A stretch of 64,000 nucleotides of DNA from Lentzea nigeriaca. Lineage in GTDB: Bacteria; Actinomycetota; Actinomycetes; Mycobacteriales; Pseudonocardiaceae. Below, one piece after another: positions 1-7,350 of this stretch. The stretch's first letter is position 1, and the number at the start of each line of letters is the position of its first letter. A program made the translations under genes and the position numbers. Under the pieces are notes generated by a model. That model saw only the letters and a list, made by a program, of their open reading frames with translations. It was not told the DNA's origin and made no database searches. The DNA lies in contig NZ_JAFBCX010000001.1 in NCBI RefSeq assembly GCF_016907955.1, positions 372,001 to 436,000 of the forward strand, in the 5' to 3' direction.

Positions 1-619
1 GGCGGATCGTGTCGTCGATCAGGGTGACGACACCGTTGGTGACGCGGAAGACGCCGGTCCTGCCCGACATCTGGTCGGGCCGGTTCGCGCGCTGGAAGTT
101 CGGGTCGGTGAAGTAGACCGTTCCGCTCGCGGACACGGTGAGATCGTTGGGAGAGTTGAACATCCGCCCCTGGTAGTTCGCCGCGTTCGTCGTCCGCCGC
201 CCGGTGGCCAGCTCGTACGAGGACACGGTGCGCTGGTCGTGGGTCGCCGCGAGGACGGACGTGCCGTCACGGCTGATCGCCAGGCCGTTGCTGCCCGCGT
301 TCTTGACGAACGTGGTGAACGTGTTCGTCGAGGGGCTGTACCGCAGGATGTCCGAGGGCTGGACGTTCTGCGGGCCGGTGCCGTCGTACATGTTGCTCAG
401 CAACAGGGTTTGCGTCGCCGCGTCCCAGGTCGGGCCCTCCAGGAAGTTGAACCCGTCCTTGATCTTGGTCGCGGTCGGGTTCGGCGAGGGCAGCGGAGTG
501 CCGAACGGCCCGCCGGGGCACGGTCCTTCCGCGGCCGAGGCGCTGGTGACGCTCGCGGTGGCCAGGCCCAGGACGATCGTGGCCGCCGCGATCCTTCGTT
601 GCCGTGCTCCGATGTTCAT
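1..619 (-). CDS. Secreted SMP-30/gluconolactonase-family protein (3' part outside window)
   Basis: About 206 residues are visible before the window edge. A start at 619 gives a signal peptide: basic MNIGARQRR, a hydrophobic Ala/Val/Leu stretch, then SASAAEG. The mature part reads as a six-bladed SMP-30/gluconolactonase (LRE) propeller, with the family motifs LEGPTWD, SNGLAISRDG, SPNDLTVSASG and TVYFTDP. Glu of EGP and Asn of SPND are the usual divalent-metal ligands of the family. Such enzymes hydrolyse sugar lactones or act as broad esterases. The substrate here is not evident. The gene lies 34 bp downstream of the CBM2/Cip1-like gene on the same strand, so cotranscription with a plant-polymer degradation set is plausible. 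The remaining blades and catalytic Asp cannot be checked. Confidence 0.85.
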   Translation of the reverse strand, partial: MNIGARQRRIAAATIVLGLATASVTSASAAEGPCPGGPFGTPLPSPNPTATKIKDGFNFLEGPTWDAATQTLLLSNMYDGTGPQNVQPSDILRYSPSTNTFTTFVKNAGSNGLAISRDGTSVLAATHDQRTVSSYELATGRRTTNAANYQGRMFNSPNDLTVSASGTVYFTDPNFQRANRPDQMSGRTGVFRVTNGVVTLIDDTIR

Positions 620-653
620 GCCGGTGCCATCCCTGCTTCCGGTTGGGCTTGTC

Positions 654-1805
654 TCAGGAGCAGCCGATCCGTGACGGTGCCATCACGACATCGTCGAACC
701 AGAGCGTGTCGTCGCCGTTGCCGTAGCTTTCCCAGCCGAGCCGGAAGTTCGCCAGGGCGGGCCGCCATCCGCCGCGCCGCAGCCACTGCGCGTCCACGTC
801 CGGCGTGGGCGTGCCGTCCGCGTGCAGGCCCGACACTTCGGTGCCGTTGAGCCAGGTTCGCAGTTCGGAGCCGGTGATCCCGAACTCCACGCAGGCCCAC
901 TGGTTCACCGCCAGCGGGACGCTCTGGGCGACCCCGGCCGGGCTCTGCTCCGGCAGCGTGGCGTCGTCGGACTCGCGGTTCCATTGCAGGGCACGGTTTT
1001 GCCCGCCCATGCGCAGGTCCTTGCCGCCGTCATTGGTGTCCTTCATGGCCACGAAGGTCACGTGCGACTCCGGCAGCGCGGTGGTGTGCCGCACGAAGAA
1101 CCGCACGTACTGGCCGGATGTGCTCATTCCTCTGGACGTCGCGAGGAACACGTGGTTGCAGTAGCCGGCACGGCCGTTGATCCGGACCGACCTGGTGCCG
1201 CTGTGCGCCGTCGAGCTGTCGACGGTCGCGGTGCCGGACCCCTGGCAGTTCGGGAACATCAGCGACCAGTCACCGGCCGGCGTCGTCCCTGTCTGGTTCT
1301 CGAAGCCGTCGCAGAACGCGCCGCTCGGACAACCGGGTGGTGGCAGTTGTGGTGTCGTCGTGGTTGTTGTCGGTGGCGTGGTCGTTGTCGTCGGCGGGTT
1401 GGTGTCGTTGCACCGCACACCGTTGAGTGCGAAGTCCGTTGGTGTGTCGTTGGTGCCCTGGAAGGTCGCCTGGAACCCGAACTGGACGGAAGCGCCGGTG
1501 GCGATGCCGCGGTTGAACTCCTGGTTGCGCGCGGTCACGGCCTTGCCGGACTGCGTGACGCCCGCGCTCCAGCTGGACGTGACGCGCTGGTCGCCCGCGA
1601 AGGTCCACGTCAGGGTCCAGCCGTCGACGGCAGCGCCGTTGTTGGTCACCTTCACCTGACCGACGAAGCCGTTGTTCCACTGGTCGACGTGGTAGTCGAC
1701 CACGCACGCGGGAACGTCGGCGGAGACCGGGTTCACGATGATCACCGCTGCTGCCGCGGTCGCGAGTGCGGCCATGGTCAAGGCACCGCTCGTCTTCCAG
1801 CGCAT
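654..1805 (-). CDS. Secreted CBM2 protein with C-terminal Cip1-like (polysaccharide lyase-like) domain
   Basis: 383 residues. The ATG at 1805 is preferred to the in-frame one at 1865 because it has AGGAGAG just upstream and starts a clean signal peptide (MRWKTSGALTM..., cleavage near VSADVPA). Residues about 29-130 are a family 2 cellulose/xylan-binding module, with ACVVDY, GWTLTWTF and NQEFN signatures and a Cys near each end. A Thr/Pro linker follows (about 134-155). The C-terminal part (CPSGAFCDGFEN, then a jelly-roll-like sequence ending LWFDDVVM) resembles the Cip1 family of cellulose-induced proteins, which are structurally related to polysaccharide lyases. It probably binds and acts on plant cell-wall polymer outside the cell. 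It sits between the SMP-30 and GH62 genes on the same strand. Activity is inferred from family only. Confidence 0.85.
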   Translation of the reverse strand: MRWKTSGALTMAALATAAAAVIIVNPVSADVPACVVDYHVDQWNNGFVGQVKVTNNGAAVDGWTLTWTFAGDQRVTSSWSAGVTQSGKAVTARNQEFNRGIATGASVQFGFQATFQGTNDTPTDFALNGVRCNDTNPPTTTTTPPTTTTTTPQLPPPGCPSGAFCDGFENQTGTTPAGDWSLMFPNCQGSGTATVDSSTAHSGTRSVRINGRAGYCNHVFLATSRGMSTSGQYVRFFVRHTTALPESHVTFVAMKDTNDGGKDLRMGGQNRALQWNRESDDATLPEQSPAGVAQSVPLAVNQWACVEFGITGSELRTWLNGTEVSGLHADGTPTPDVDAQWLRRGGWRPALANFRLGWESYGNGDDTLWFDDVVMAPSRIGCS

Positions 1806-1835
1806 GTGCTCTCCTGCGGGCTGGTGAGTTCTGAA

Positions 1836-1862
1836 CACCCCAGGCCGGACCGGCCTGGGGTG
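1836..1862 (-). terminator. Perfect hairpin between GH62 and CBM2 genes
   Basis: Arms of 13 bp (1836-1848 and 1850-1862) are perfectly complementary around one central base. The hairpin lies 16 bp past the GH62 stop and 30 bp before the CBM2 gene start. There is no T-run, as is common in actinobacteria. It could end or attenuate GH62 transcription, or protect the 3' end of the message. Confidence 0.7.
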
Positions 1863-1878
1863 CACCTGCGTCAGGCGA

Positions 1879-3405
1879 TCAGCGTTGCAGTGTCAGCACA
1901 CCCGGCCGGTAGGGCAGCAGGCCGTAGTCGGTGCCGTCGGAGCTGGGGCTGCGGCCCTGGTAGAGGAGCTGGAGGTTGCACGGGTCGATGGTCTTGGTCT
2001 GGTCGGGGTTGGTTCGGATCAGGTCGCCGTGGCTGATGTCGTTGGTCCAGGTGGCGCCGCTGTTGGCCTTGCCGGCGAACGGGTTGCTCTCGGTGGCGGC
2101 CTGCGGAGTCCACGAGCCGTTCAGGCTGCTGGACGTGAACGAGCGGAAGTAGCGTCCACGTGCGCCCATCGCCTCGACGATCATGAGGTACTGGTTCTGG
2201 CCCTGGACCTTGTAGACCTCGACCGCCTCGAAGAGGTTCGCCGTGGTGTCGCTCATGATCGTCGTGTAGTTCGAGCCGAAGTTGCCGGGGAAGTTCCCGA
2301 TCGGCATGCTCGCGCGGTAGATCTTGCCGTTGTCGCCGGCGAAGAACAGGTACATGGTGGTGTCGTCACCGATGAGCGTCTGGTCGATGGGACCCGTGCC
2401 GGAGTTGGGAATGCTTCCGGTGAAGAGCGTCTGCTGCGCCGACCATCCGTTCGCGTTGGTGGGGTCGCTGGAGGTCCGGTAGCTGAAAGCGGTCCCGCCC
2501 CACTGGTAGGTGAGCACCCAGATGTTCTTCGGCGCGAAGTAGAACAGCGTCGGTGCGACGGTGCCGCTGTTCATCCCGTTCTGCGGGGCGGAGGCCATGT
2601 CGGACCAGTTCGTGAAGGTCCCGAAGTTCATCGAGCCCCACTTCGAGCCGAAGTCGTGCGTCGTCGCGTAGACCAGGTGCTTGCCGTTGTACATGACGTG
2701 GGTGAAGTCCTTGAGCGAGACCCAGCCCGACTTCGGGTTCGCCAGCGAGCCGGTCGACGACCAGCGGTACGTCGACGGAAGCGAGCACGTGCCCGGCGGG
2801 TTGCTCGTCGTGGTGGTGGGATCCGTCCCGCCGCCGACGCGGACGAGCTGCCACTGCTGGTTCGCGCCACCCCAGTCGCTGTACTGCACGACGTTGCCGC
2901 CATCGGCGGTGGAGGCTCCCTGCACCTCGACGGCCTTGTTGCTGTTGCGGTTGATCAGGCGCACGTAGCCGCCGTCGGAGTCGGCGAGGCGGAACTGCTG
3001 GTTGGTGCCGTTGTTGTCGCTCCACTGGACGACGCTGGCGCCGTCGGCGGTGGAACGCTGGTAGACGTCGAGGACCTTGCTCGACAGCCGCGACTTCAGC
3101 CGGTAGTAGCCGCCGCCGGAGTCGACGAACTGCCACTGCTGCTGGTTGCCGTCGTTGCGGGCCCACTGGGTGATGCGCGCGCCGTCGGTCGTGACGGAGT
3201 TGTAGACGTCCAAAGCCTTGCCGCTGTTGCGGTTGACCAACACGTACCAGGCGCTGGTGTCGACGGTCGCCGCCGACACGGGCGCCGCGTTGACGGCCGC
3301 CACCAGCCCACCGAGCAGCACGGTGACGGCGGCGGTGAAACCGGCCACACGACGCCTGCGCGTTCGTGGGATGGCGGTAGGTGAGTGGGGGCCTGATCCG
3401 GCCAT
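1879..3405 (-). CDS. Secreted CBM13-GH62 alpha-L-arabinofuranosidase (copy 1)
   Basis: 508 residues. The start at 3405 has GAGGAGAA upstream. The signal peptide runs through RTRRRR and a hydrophobic core to about VSAAT. Residues about 48-190 are a ricin-type beta-trefoil lectin (CBM13) with three repeats of the QxW type ([20 protein letters not shown]). A Thr-rich linker leads to a GH62 domain from about 205 to the end. The family carboxylates are visible: Asp233 in SLKDF, Asp of DQTLIGDD and Glu of [11 protein letters not shown]62 enzymes invert and release L-arabinose side chains from arabinoxylan. A closely similar paralogue lies at 29161-30669. Upstream is a 500-bp gap holding inverted repeats. 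Confidence in family and export is high. Confidence 0.95.
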   Translation of the reverse strand: MAGSGPHSPTAIPRTRRRRVAGFTAAVTVLLGGLVAAVNAAPVSAATVDTSAWYVLVNRNSGKALDVYNSVTTDGARITQWARNDGNQQQWQFVDSGGGYYRLKSRLSSKVLDVYQRSTADGASVVQWSDNNGTNQQFRLADSDGGYVRLINRNSNKAVEVQGASTADGGNVVQYSDWGGANQQWQLVRVGGGTDPTTTTSNPPGTCSLPSTYRWSSTGSLANPKSGWVSLKDFTHVMYNGKHLVYATTHDFGSKWGSMNFGTFTNWSDMASAPQNGMNSGTVAPTLFYFAPKNIWVLTYQWGGTAFSYRTSSDPTNANGWSAQQTLFTGSIPNSGTGPIDQTLIGDDTTMYLFFAGDNGKIYRASMPIGNFPGNFGSNYTTIMSDTTANLFEAVEVYKVQGQNQYLMIVEAMGARGRYFRSFTSSSLNGSWTPQAATESNPFAGKANSGATWTNDISHGDLIRTNPDQTKTIDPCNLQLLYQGRSPSSDGTDYGLLPYRPGVLTLQR

Positions 3406-3626
3406 TGGGCGTTCTCCTCTTCGGCGAGGTGGGCGAACCGCGGCACGGGCAATGAACTCACGATTACGTCAGCCGTCGGCAATGCGAGGACTGAAGACGG
3501 GCGCACGGACAGACGTGCCACTGCCGCGGGCGCCGATCGCGTCCATCAAACTGTGAAGGATGATCTCGGCGCGGTCAAGACGCAACGAAAAGGCTTCCCG
3601 CAGGGCGCTGGAGCGCATTGTGGATT

Positions 3627-3652
3627 GCTAAAGTTCATGCGAATTCTTTAGC
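3627..3652. promoter_or_regulatory. Inverted repeat GCTAAAG-N12-CTTTAGC
   Basis: Perfect 7-bp arms are separated by 12 bases, 222 bp upstream of the GH62 start. The geometry suits a dimeric repressor or activator site better than a terminator, since the loop is long and the arms AT-rich. The bound protein is unknown. Confidence 0.4.
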
Positions 3653-3808
3653 TCGTGCGAGCGGTGGTCGGTCGTGTCTGATCGGTGCCTTGACCAGCGC
3701 AGACTGCGTCTGGCTAGCCGTGTGGCAGGGCTCCCCGGGCGGGTGGGTGAACCTCCGGTTCAGGCTGCGGCCGGCGGGCGCTGTCATATACCTGCCTCGC
3801 GTGCACGG

Positions 3809-3827
3809 CGATTCGACAGTCGAATCG
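3809..3827. promoter_or_regulatory. Palindrome with ATTCGAC/GTCGAAT half-sites
   Basis: The 19-bp sequence CGATTCGACAGTCGAATCG has perfect 9-bp arms around one base. It lies between the TrmH stop (3913) and GH62 copy 1. The same half-sites, in opposite order, occur upstream of GH62 copy 2 (30987-31005). It could be an operator or a weak terminator for the methyltransferase gene. Confidence 0.4.
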
Positions 3828-3912
3828 AGTGGCAGTTCGATGAATTCGACGAGCGGGCCGTCGGGGGGCGAATTGTTCGCGCGTGGATGCGGAAAACCGC
3901 CTCTCGCGCGGC

Positions 3913-4755
3913 TCAGCGCGAGGATTGCGACCGGGCGACCAGGATGCGCTGCCGCGACGCCTCGTACAGCACCGCCGTGGCCGCGTTCGCCGCGTTGAGG
4001 GAGCTCGCGCTGCCGGTCATCGGGATGCTGACGACGTGGTCGCACAGCTCCCGCCACGCGGTGCTGAGGCCTGAGGTCTCGTTGCCGATCAGCAGCAGGG
4101 TCGGCTGGGTGAGGTCGAAGTCGAAGATGTCGGCCTCGCCGTGTTCGTCGGTGCCGACGACGACAACGCGGTTGCCCTGGGACCTGTGCCCGTCCAGCCA
4201 CTGCGTCACCTCGCGGTGCGAAGGCACGCGGACGGCCGGGAGCGAGAACAGGGAACCCGTGCTGGCGCGGACCGACTTCGAGTCGTACACGTCCGCGGCG
4301 TGGCCGGTCACGATCAGGCCGTGCGCGCCGAAAGCGTCTGCCGAGCGGATGATCGAACCGATGTTGCCTGGACTGGTCGGGCGGTCGAACAGCACCCCGA
4401 GGAAGTCTTTACCTACTCGGATGCGGTCCAGGTCGTCGTCCGGGATCTCCATGACGGCGATGACCTCGGGAGCGGCCTCGTTCTTCTCGCCCAGTTCGGC
4501 CAGGAGCTCCGGCTCCATCGCCACCTGCTGGGCGCCCGACGTGCGGAGCAGTTCCCTCGCCCACTGGGACAACGGGCGCTTGGCGTCGAAGAGGAGCGTG
4601 CGGATCGGCCAGTCGTGCTCGACCGCGATGGTGATCGGGCGCACGCCCTGGACCAGGAACTCCCGTGCGCGGGTGCGCTTGTTGCGGTTCGTGAGCAAGG
4701 ACTGCCACTGCTGGAAGCGGGCGTTGCGGGAAGTGATCCGCTGAACCGCAGCCAC
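3913..4755 (-). CDS. TrmH/SpoU-family RNA 2'-O-methyltransferase
   Basis: 280 residues from the GTG at 4755, which has GGAGGAGCA directly upstream. The C-terminal half carries the three knotted SPOUT motifs: NIGSIIRSADAFG (motif 1), LLLIGNETSGL (motif 2) and SIPMTGSASSLNAANAATAV (motif 3). The Arg, Glu and Asn expected for SAM binding and catalysis are therefore present. The N-terminal part (TSRNARFQQW, FLVQGVRP) matches the substrate-binding domain of the rRNA or tRNA subfamily. It should methylate a ribose 2'-OH in stable RNA in the cytoplasm. Target specificity cannot be read from the sequence. No partner genes surround it. Confidence 0.93.
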   Translation of the reverse strand: MAAVQRITSRNARFQQWQSLLTNRNKRTRAREFLVQGVRPITIAVEHDWPIRTLLFDAKRPLSQWARELLRTSGAQQVAMEPELLAELGEKNEAAPEVIAVMEIPDDDLDRIRVGKDFLGVLFDRPTSPGNIGSIIRSADAFGAHGLIVTGHAADVYDSKSVRASTGSLFSLPAVRVPSHREVTQWLDGHRSQGNRVVVVGTDEHGEADIFDFDLTQPTLLLIGNETSGLSTAWRELCDHVVSIPMTGSASSLNAANAATAVLYEASRQRILVARSQSSR

Positions 4756-4958
4756 TGCTCCTCCAGGTGAACCGACGTGCGGCGGCGATCTTATCGTGCT
4801 CGCTCATGGTCGGTGGATCACCATCAGGCCGTCGTGGACGCGGTAGGTGACGCGCCAGGGAGACCAACAAGAGGTGCCGGGCACCGGAACATGGCGGTGC
4901 GATGATCGAATCGAGTCAGCTCGCCCGAGCGGCGCAGGGCGCGGGAGGTATGTCCGAA

Positions 4959-5717
4959 ATGGAACGACGGGTCGCATTGGTCACCGGCGGAGCTTCGGGC
5001 ATCGGCGCCGCGACGTGCGTTGCGCTGCACGAGGACGGGTTCGCCGTCGCGGTGCTGGACCGCGACGGCGACGGCGCCGCGGCCACGGCGGAGCGTTGTG
5101 GCGAAGCGCTGGCGTTGACCGCGGATCTCCGCGACGAGCAGGCCGTGCGCGAGGCCGTCGCGGACGTGATCGCGTGGCGTGGACGGCTCGACGTGGTGGT
5201 CAACGCCGCCGGAGTGCTGCACCGGACCGGTTTGGCCGACACCGACGCCGAAACCTGGGCGAGGGTGCTCGACATCAACCTCACCGGCGCCTTCCGCGTG
5301 TGCGAGGCGGCGCAACCCCACCTGCTCGACGGTGCCGAGGACGGAACCAAGAGGATCGTCAACATCGGCTCGTGCGCCGGTGAGATCGGCTACGCCTACC
5401 CCGCGTACACCGCCTCGAAAGGCGGGATCATCGCGCTGACCCGGCAACTCGCCGCGGAGCTCGCGCCGCACCGGATCACCGTCAACGTCGTGAATCCGGG
5501 GTTCATCCGCACCCCGATCAACGACGACGCCTTCGCCGACCCCGCCCAGGAGCGGCGCGTCGCCGAGCGCATTCCGCTGGGCCGCATGGGGGAGCCCGAG
5601 GAGGTGGCCGCGGTGGTCCGCTTCCTCGCCTCGCCGGCGGCCGGGTACATCACCGCCGAGACGATCCGGGTCGACGGCGGCCAGACCGCGATCGGCGCGG
5701 TCGCATCCCCGAAATAG
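4959..5717 (+). CDS. Short-chain dehydrogenase/reductase (SDR)
   Basis: 252 residues. Two in-frame ATGs exist, 4950 and 4959. The second is preferred because GGGAGG at 4943-4948 is well spaced for it and almost touches the first. The Rossmann motif is TGGASGIG, followed by NAAG, the catalytic Ser in GSCAGEIG, and YPAYTASK holding the Tyr and Lys. The C-terminal VDGGQTAIG is typical of classical 3-oxoacyl-ACP reductase-like SDRs. It should use NAD(P)H to reduce or oxidise an unknown carbonyl or alcohol. It converges with a second SDR only 6 bp away, but the two are not close copies. Substrate is not deducible. Confidence 0.92.
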   Translation: MERRVALVTGGASGIGAATCVALHEDGFAVAVLDRDGDGAAATAERCGEALALTADLRDEQAVREAVADVIAWRGRLDVVVNAAGVLHRTGLADTDAETWARVLDINLTGAFRVCEAAQPHLLDGAEDGTKRIVNIGSCAGEIGYAYPAYTASKGGIIALTRQLAAELAPHRITVNVVNPGFIRTPINDDAFADPAQERRVAERIPLGRMGEPEEVAAVVRFLASPAAGYITAETIRVDGGQTAIGAVASPK

Positions 5718-5723
5718 GGCAAC

Positions 5724-6482
5724 TCACTTCGCCTGGAACCCGCCGTCGATGTTCAGGATCGTGCCCGCGACGAAGGACGCCTGATCCGACAGCAGCCAGT
5801 GGATGCCCGCGGCGATCTCCTGCGGCTTGCCCATGCGGGCCATCGGGTGCATGTCGATGATGGTCTCCTCGTCGTACTGACCGAGCGAGATGGCGCGCGC
5901 GATGATGTCGGTCTTGATCGCGCCGGGGGCCACCGCGTTCACCCGGACACCGCGTGAGGAGTACTCGATCCCGGCCGTCTTGGTGAGGCCGACGACGGCG
6001 TGCTTGGTGGCCGCGTACGGGCCGCTGTAGGGGATGCCGTTCAGCCCGGCGATGGAGGCGAGGTTGACGATGGCGCCGCCGCGTCCGCTCGCGAGCATCT
6101 CCTTGATCTCCCGCTGCAGGCACAGGAACAGGCCCATCACGTTCGTCGAGAGCATCTCCTGGAACTTCACCGGATCCGCGTCGACGATCGAGGCGGTCTC
6201 GTGGGCGAGGCCCGCGTTGTTGACCGCGTAGTCCAGGCGGCCGTGTTCGGACAGCACGGAGTCGAACAGGCTCTGGATGCTCTCGGGTGAGTCCATGTCC
6301 GCCGCCAGGAACGACGCGCTGCCGCCGTTCGCGGTGACCTCGGCGACCGCGTCCTCGCCAACGTCCTTGCGTCGCCCGCTGATCACGACGTGCACGCCGT
6401 CCGCGACCAGAAGCCGTGCGGTCTCCTTGCCGATGCCGGTAGCGCCGCCCGTGATGACCGCAACCTTCTTGTCGGTGCTCAT
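5724..6482 (-). CDS. SDR-family oxidoreductase under TetR control
   Basis: 252 residues from ATG 6482, with GAGGAAGG upstream. The frame stays open further upstream but that part is not coding. Motifs: TGGATGIGKE (cofactor Gly loop), NNAG, Ser in NLASIAG, Tyr and Lys in YAATKHAV, and a C-terminal NIDGGFQAK. An Arg after the first strand (SGRRK) suggests NADP(H) preference. The 193-bp region between this gene and the divergent TetR gene carries two near-perfect 13-bp palindromes. The enzyme is thus probably induced by the ligand that releases the TetR protein. The substrate is unknown. Confidence 0.93.
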   Translation of the reverse strand: MSTDKKVAVITGGATGIGKETARLLVADGVHVVISGRRKDVGEDAVAEVTANGGSASFLAADMDSPESIQSLFDSVLSEHGRLDYAVNNAGLAHETASIVDADPVKFQEMLSTNVMGLFLCLQREIKEMLASGRGGAIVNLASIAGLNGIPYSGPYAATKHAVVGLTKTAGIEYSSRGVRVNAVAPGAIKTDIIARAISLGQYDEETIIDMHPMARMGKPQEIAAGIHWLLSDQASFVAGTILNIDGGFQAK

Positions 6483-6535
6483 GATGACCTTCCTCGTTGA
6501 GTCGTTGTTGCCCTGTGTGCGAGAACGACTGTAAG

Positions 6536-6548
6536 AGACCGTCGGTCT
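6536..6548. promoter_or_regulatory. TetR-type operator 1
   Basis: AGACCGTCGGTCT is a perfect palindrome with 6-bp arms around one base. It is the first of two matching sites whose centres are 22 bp apart, about two helical turns, upstream of the SDR gene. Confidence 0.65.
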
Positions 6549-6557
6549 TTTAACAAC

Positions 6558-6570
6558 AGACCGGCGGTCT
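6558..6570. promoter_or_regulatory. TetR-type operator 2
   Basis: AGACCGGCGGTCT is a perfect palindrome identical to operator 1 except at the centre base. A further half-site AGACCGG begins at 6575. Confidence 0.65.
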
Positions 6571-6635
6571 TTAGAGACCGGAGTCACTCTCCTCTGGCGT
6601 CGCGAAAGTTCTGATCCGCGTGGTCGGTTCGCTAG

Positions 6636-6648
6636 AGACCGGCAGTCC
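6636..6648. promoter_or_regulatory. Imperfect third operator copy next to the tetR start
   Basis: AGACCGGCAGTCC differs from operator 2 at two positions. It lies just upstream of the TAGGAT box at 6664-6669 that would serve a leaderless tetR transcript, so it could mediate autorepression. Confidence 0.45.
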
Positions 6649-6675
6649 GGTAACCGGCGCCGGTAGGATGACCGC

Positions 6676-7350
6676 GTGGCCGAGACGTTCCAGCGCGCCC
6701 GCAGCGAGGAGCAGCGCGCGATCCGCCGTTCCACCATCCTCGAGACCGCCTCGGCGATGCTCCGCGAGACGTCGGTCTCCGCCGTGACGCTGAACGAGCT
6801 CGCACGCCGTGCGGGCCTCGCCAAGTCGAACGTGCTGAGGTACTTCGAGTCGCGCGAGGCGGTCCTGCTCGACCTGCTGACGTCGGAACTCGACGAGTGG
6901 CTGCTGGCCGTCGGGCAGGACCTCGGACGCCTCGGCCGCGCCTCCGTGAACCGCCGCCGAGCACGTGTCGTCGCGGTCGTCGTCGGCAGCCTCGAGCAAC
7001 GGCCGGTGTTGTGCGACCTGCTCAGCGCCCAGGCCGCCGTCCTCGAACGGAACATCTCGGCCGACGTGGCGGCGCGGTACAAGCGCAACATGATCGACGA
7101 TCTCAACGTGCTGGCCACGATCGTCAGGGGCCATCTCCCCGAACTCAGCACCGCCGGCGCGCAGCAGTTCGCCGCGACCGTGCTCATGATGGCGGGAGCG
7201 GTCTGGACGCACGCGCTTCCGTCCGAGGCGATGAGGGAAGCCTATGCGCGTGATCCGGAGCTGGCGTCCCTCGCGATGAACTTCGCTCAGTCCCTGACGA
7301 GCATGCTGGACGCCCTCCTCAGCGGTCTGCTGGCGTCAGCCGCCGGCTAG
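6676..7350 (+). CDS. TetR-family transcriptional regulator
   Basis: 224 residues from GTG 6676. TAGGAT at 6664-6669 is placed like a -10 box six bases before the start, so the message may be leaderless. The N-terminal helix-turn-helix is clear (IRRSTILETASAML, then VTLNELARRAGLAKSNVLRYFESREAVL). The C-terminal ligand domain is of the TetR/AcrR type, with a Met/Ala-rich last third. It is divergent from the SDR gene and shares a region with three copies of the AGACCGNCGGTCT element, so it most likely represses both genes. Its stop codon overlaps the stop of the convergent protease gene by 4 bp. Ligand unknown. Confidence 0.93.
   Translation: MAETFQRARSEEQRAIRRSTILETASAMLRETSVSAVTLNELARRAGLAKSNVLRYFESREAVLLDLLTSELDEWLLAVGQDLGRLGRASVNRRRARVVAVVVGSLEQRPVLCDLLSAQAAVLERNISADVAARYKRNMIDDLNVLATIVRGHLPELSTAGAQQFAATVLMMAGAVWTHALPSEAMREAYARDPELASLAMNFAQSLTSMLDALLSGLLASAAG

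Larger units (their letters stand above)
3406..3912. other. Intergenic region upstream of GH62 copy 1
   Basis: No convincing gene is seen on either strand. The open frames lack ribosome sites, family motifs and sensible composition. The stretch is less GC-rich than its surroundings around 3560-3660 and contains two inverted repeats (3627-3652 and 3809-3827). It should contain the GH62 promoter and possibly its operators. Confidence 0.6.

Noticed and set aside
6483-7187. Upstream extension of the second SDR gene
   Set aside because: It runs antisense through the TetR gene and across the operators. The ATG at 6482 has a good ribosome site and begins the Rossmann motif.
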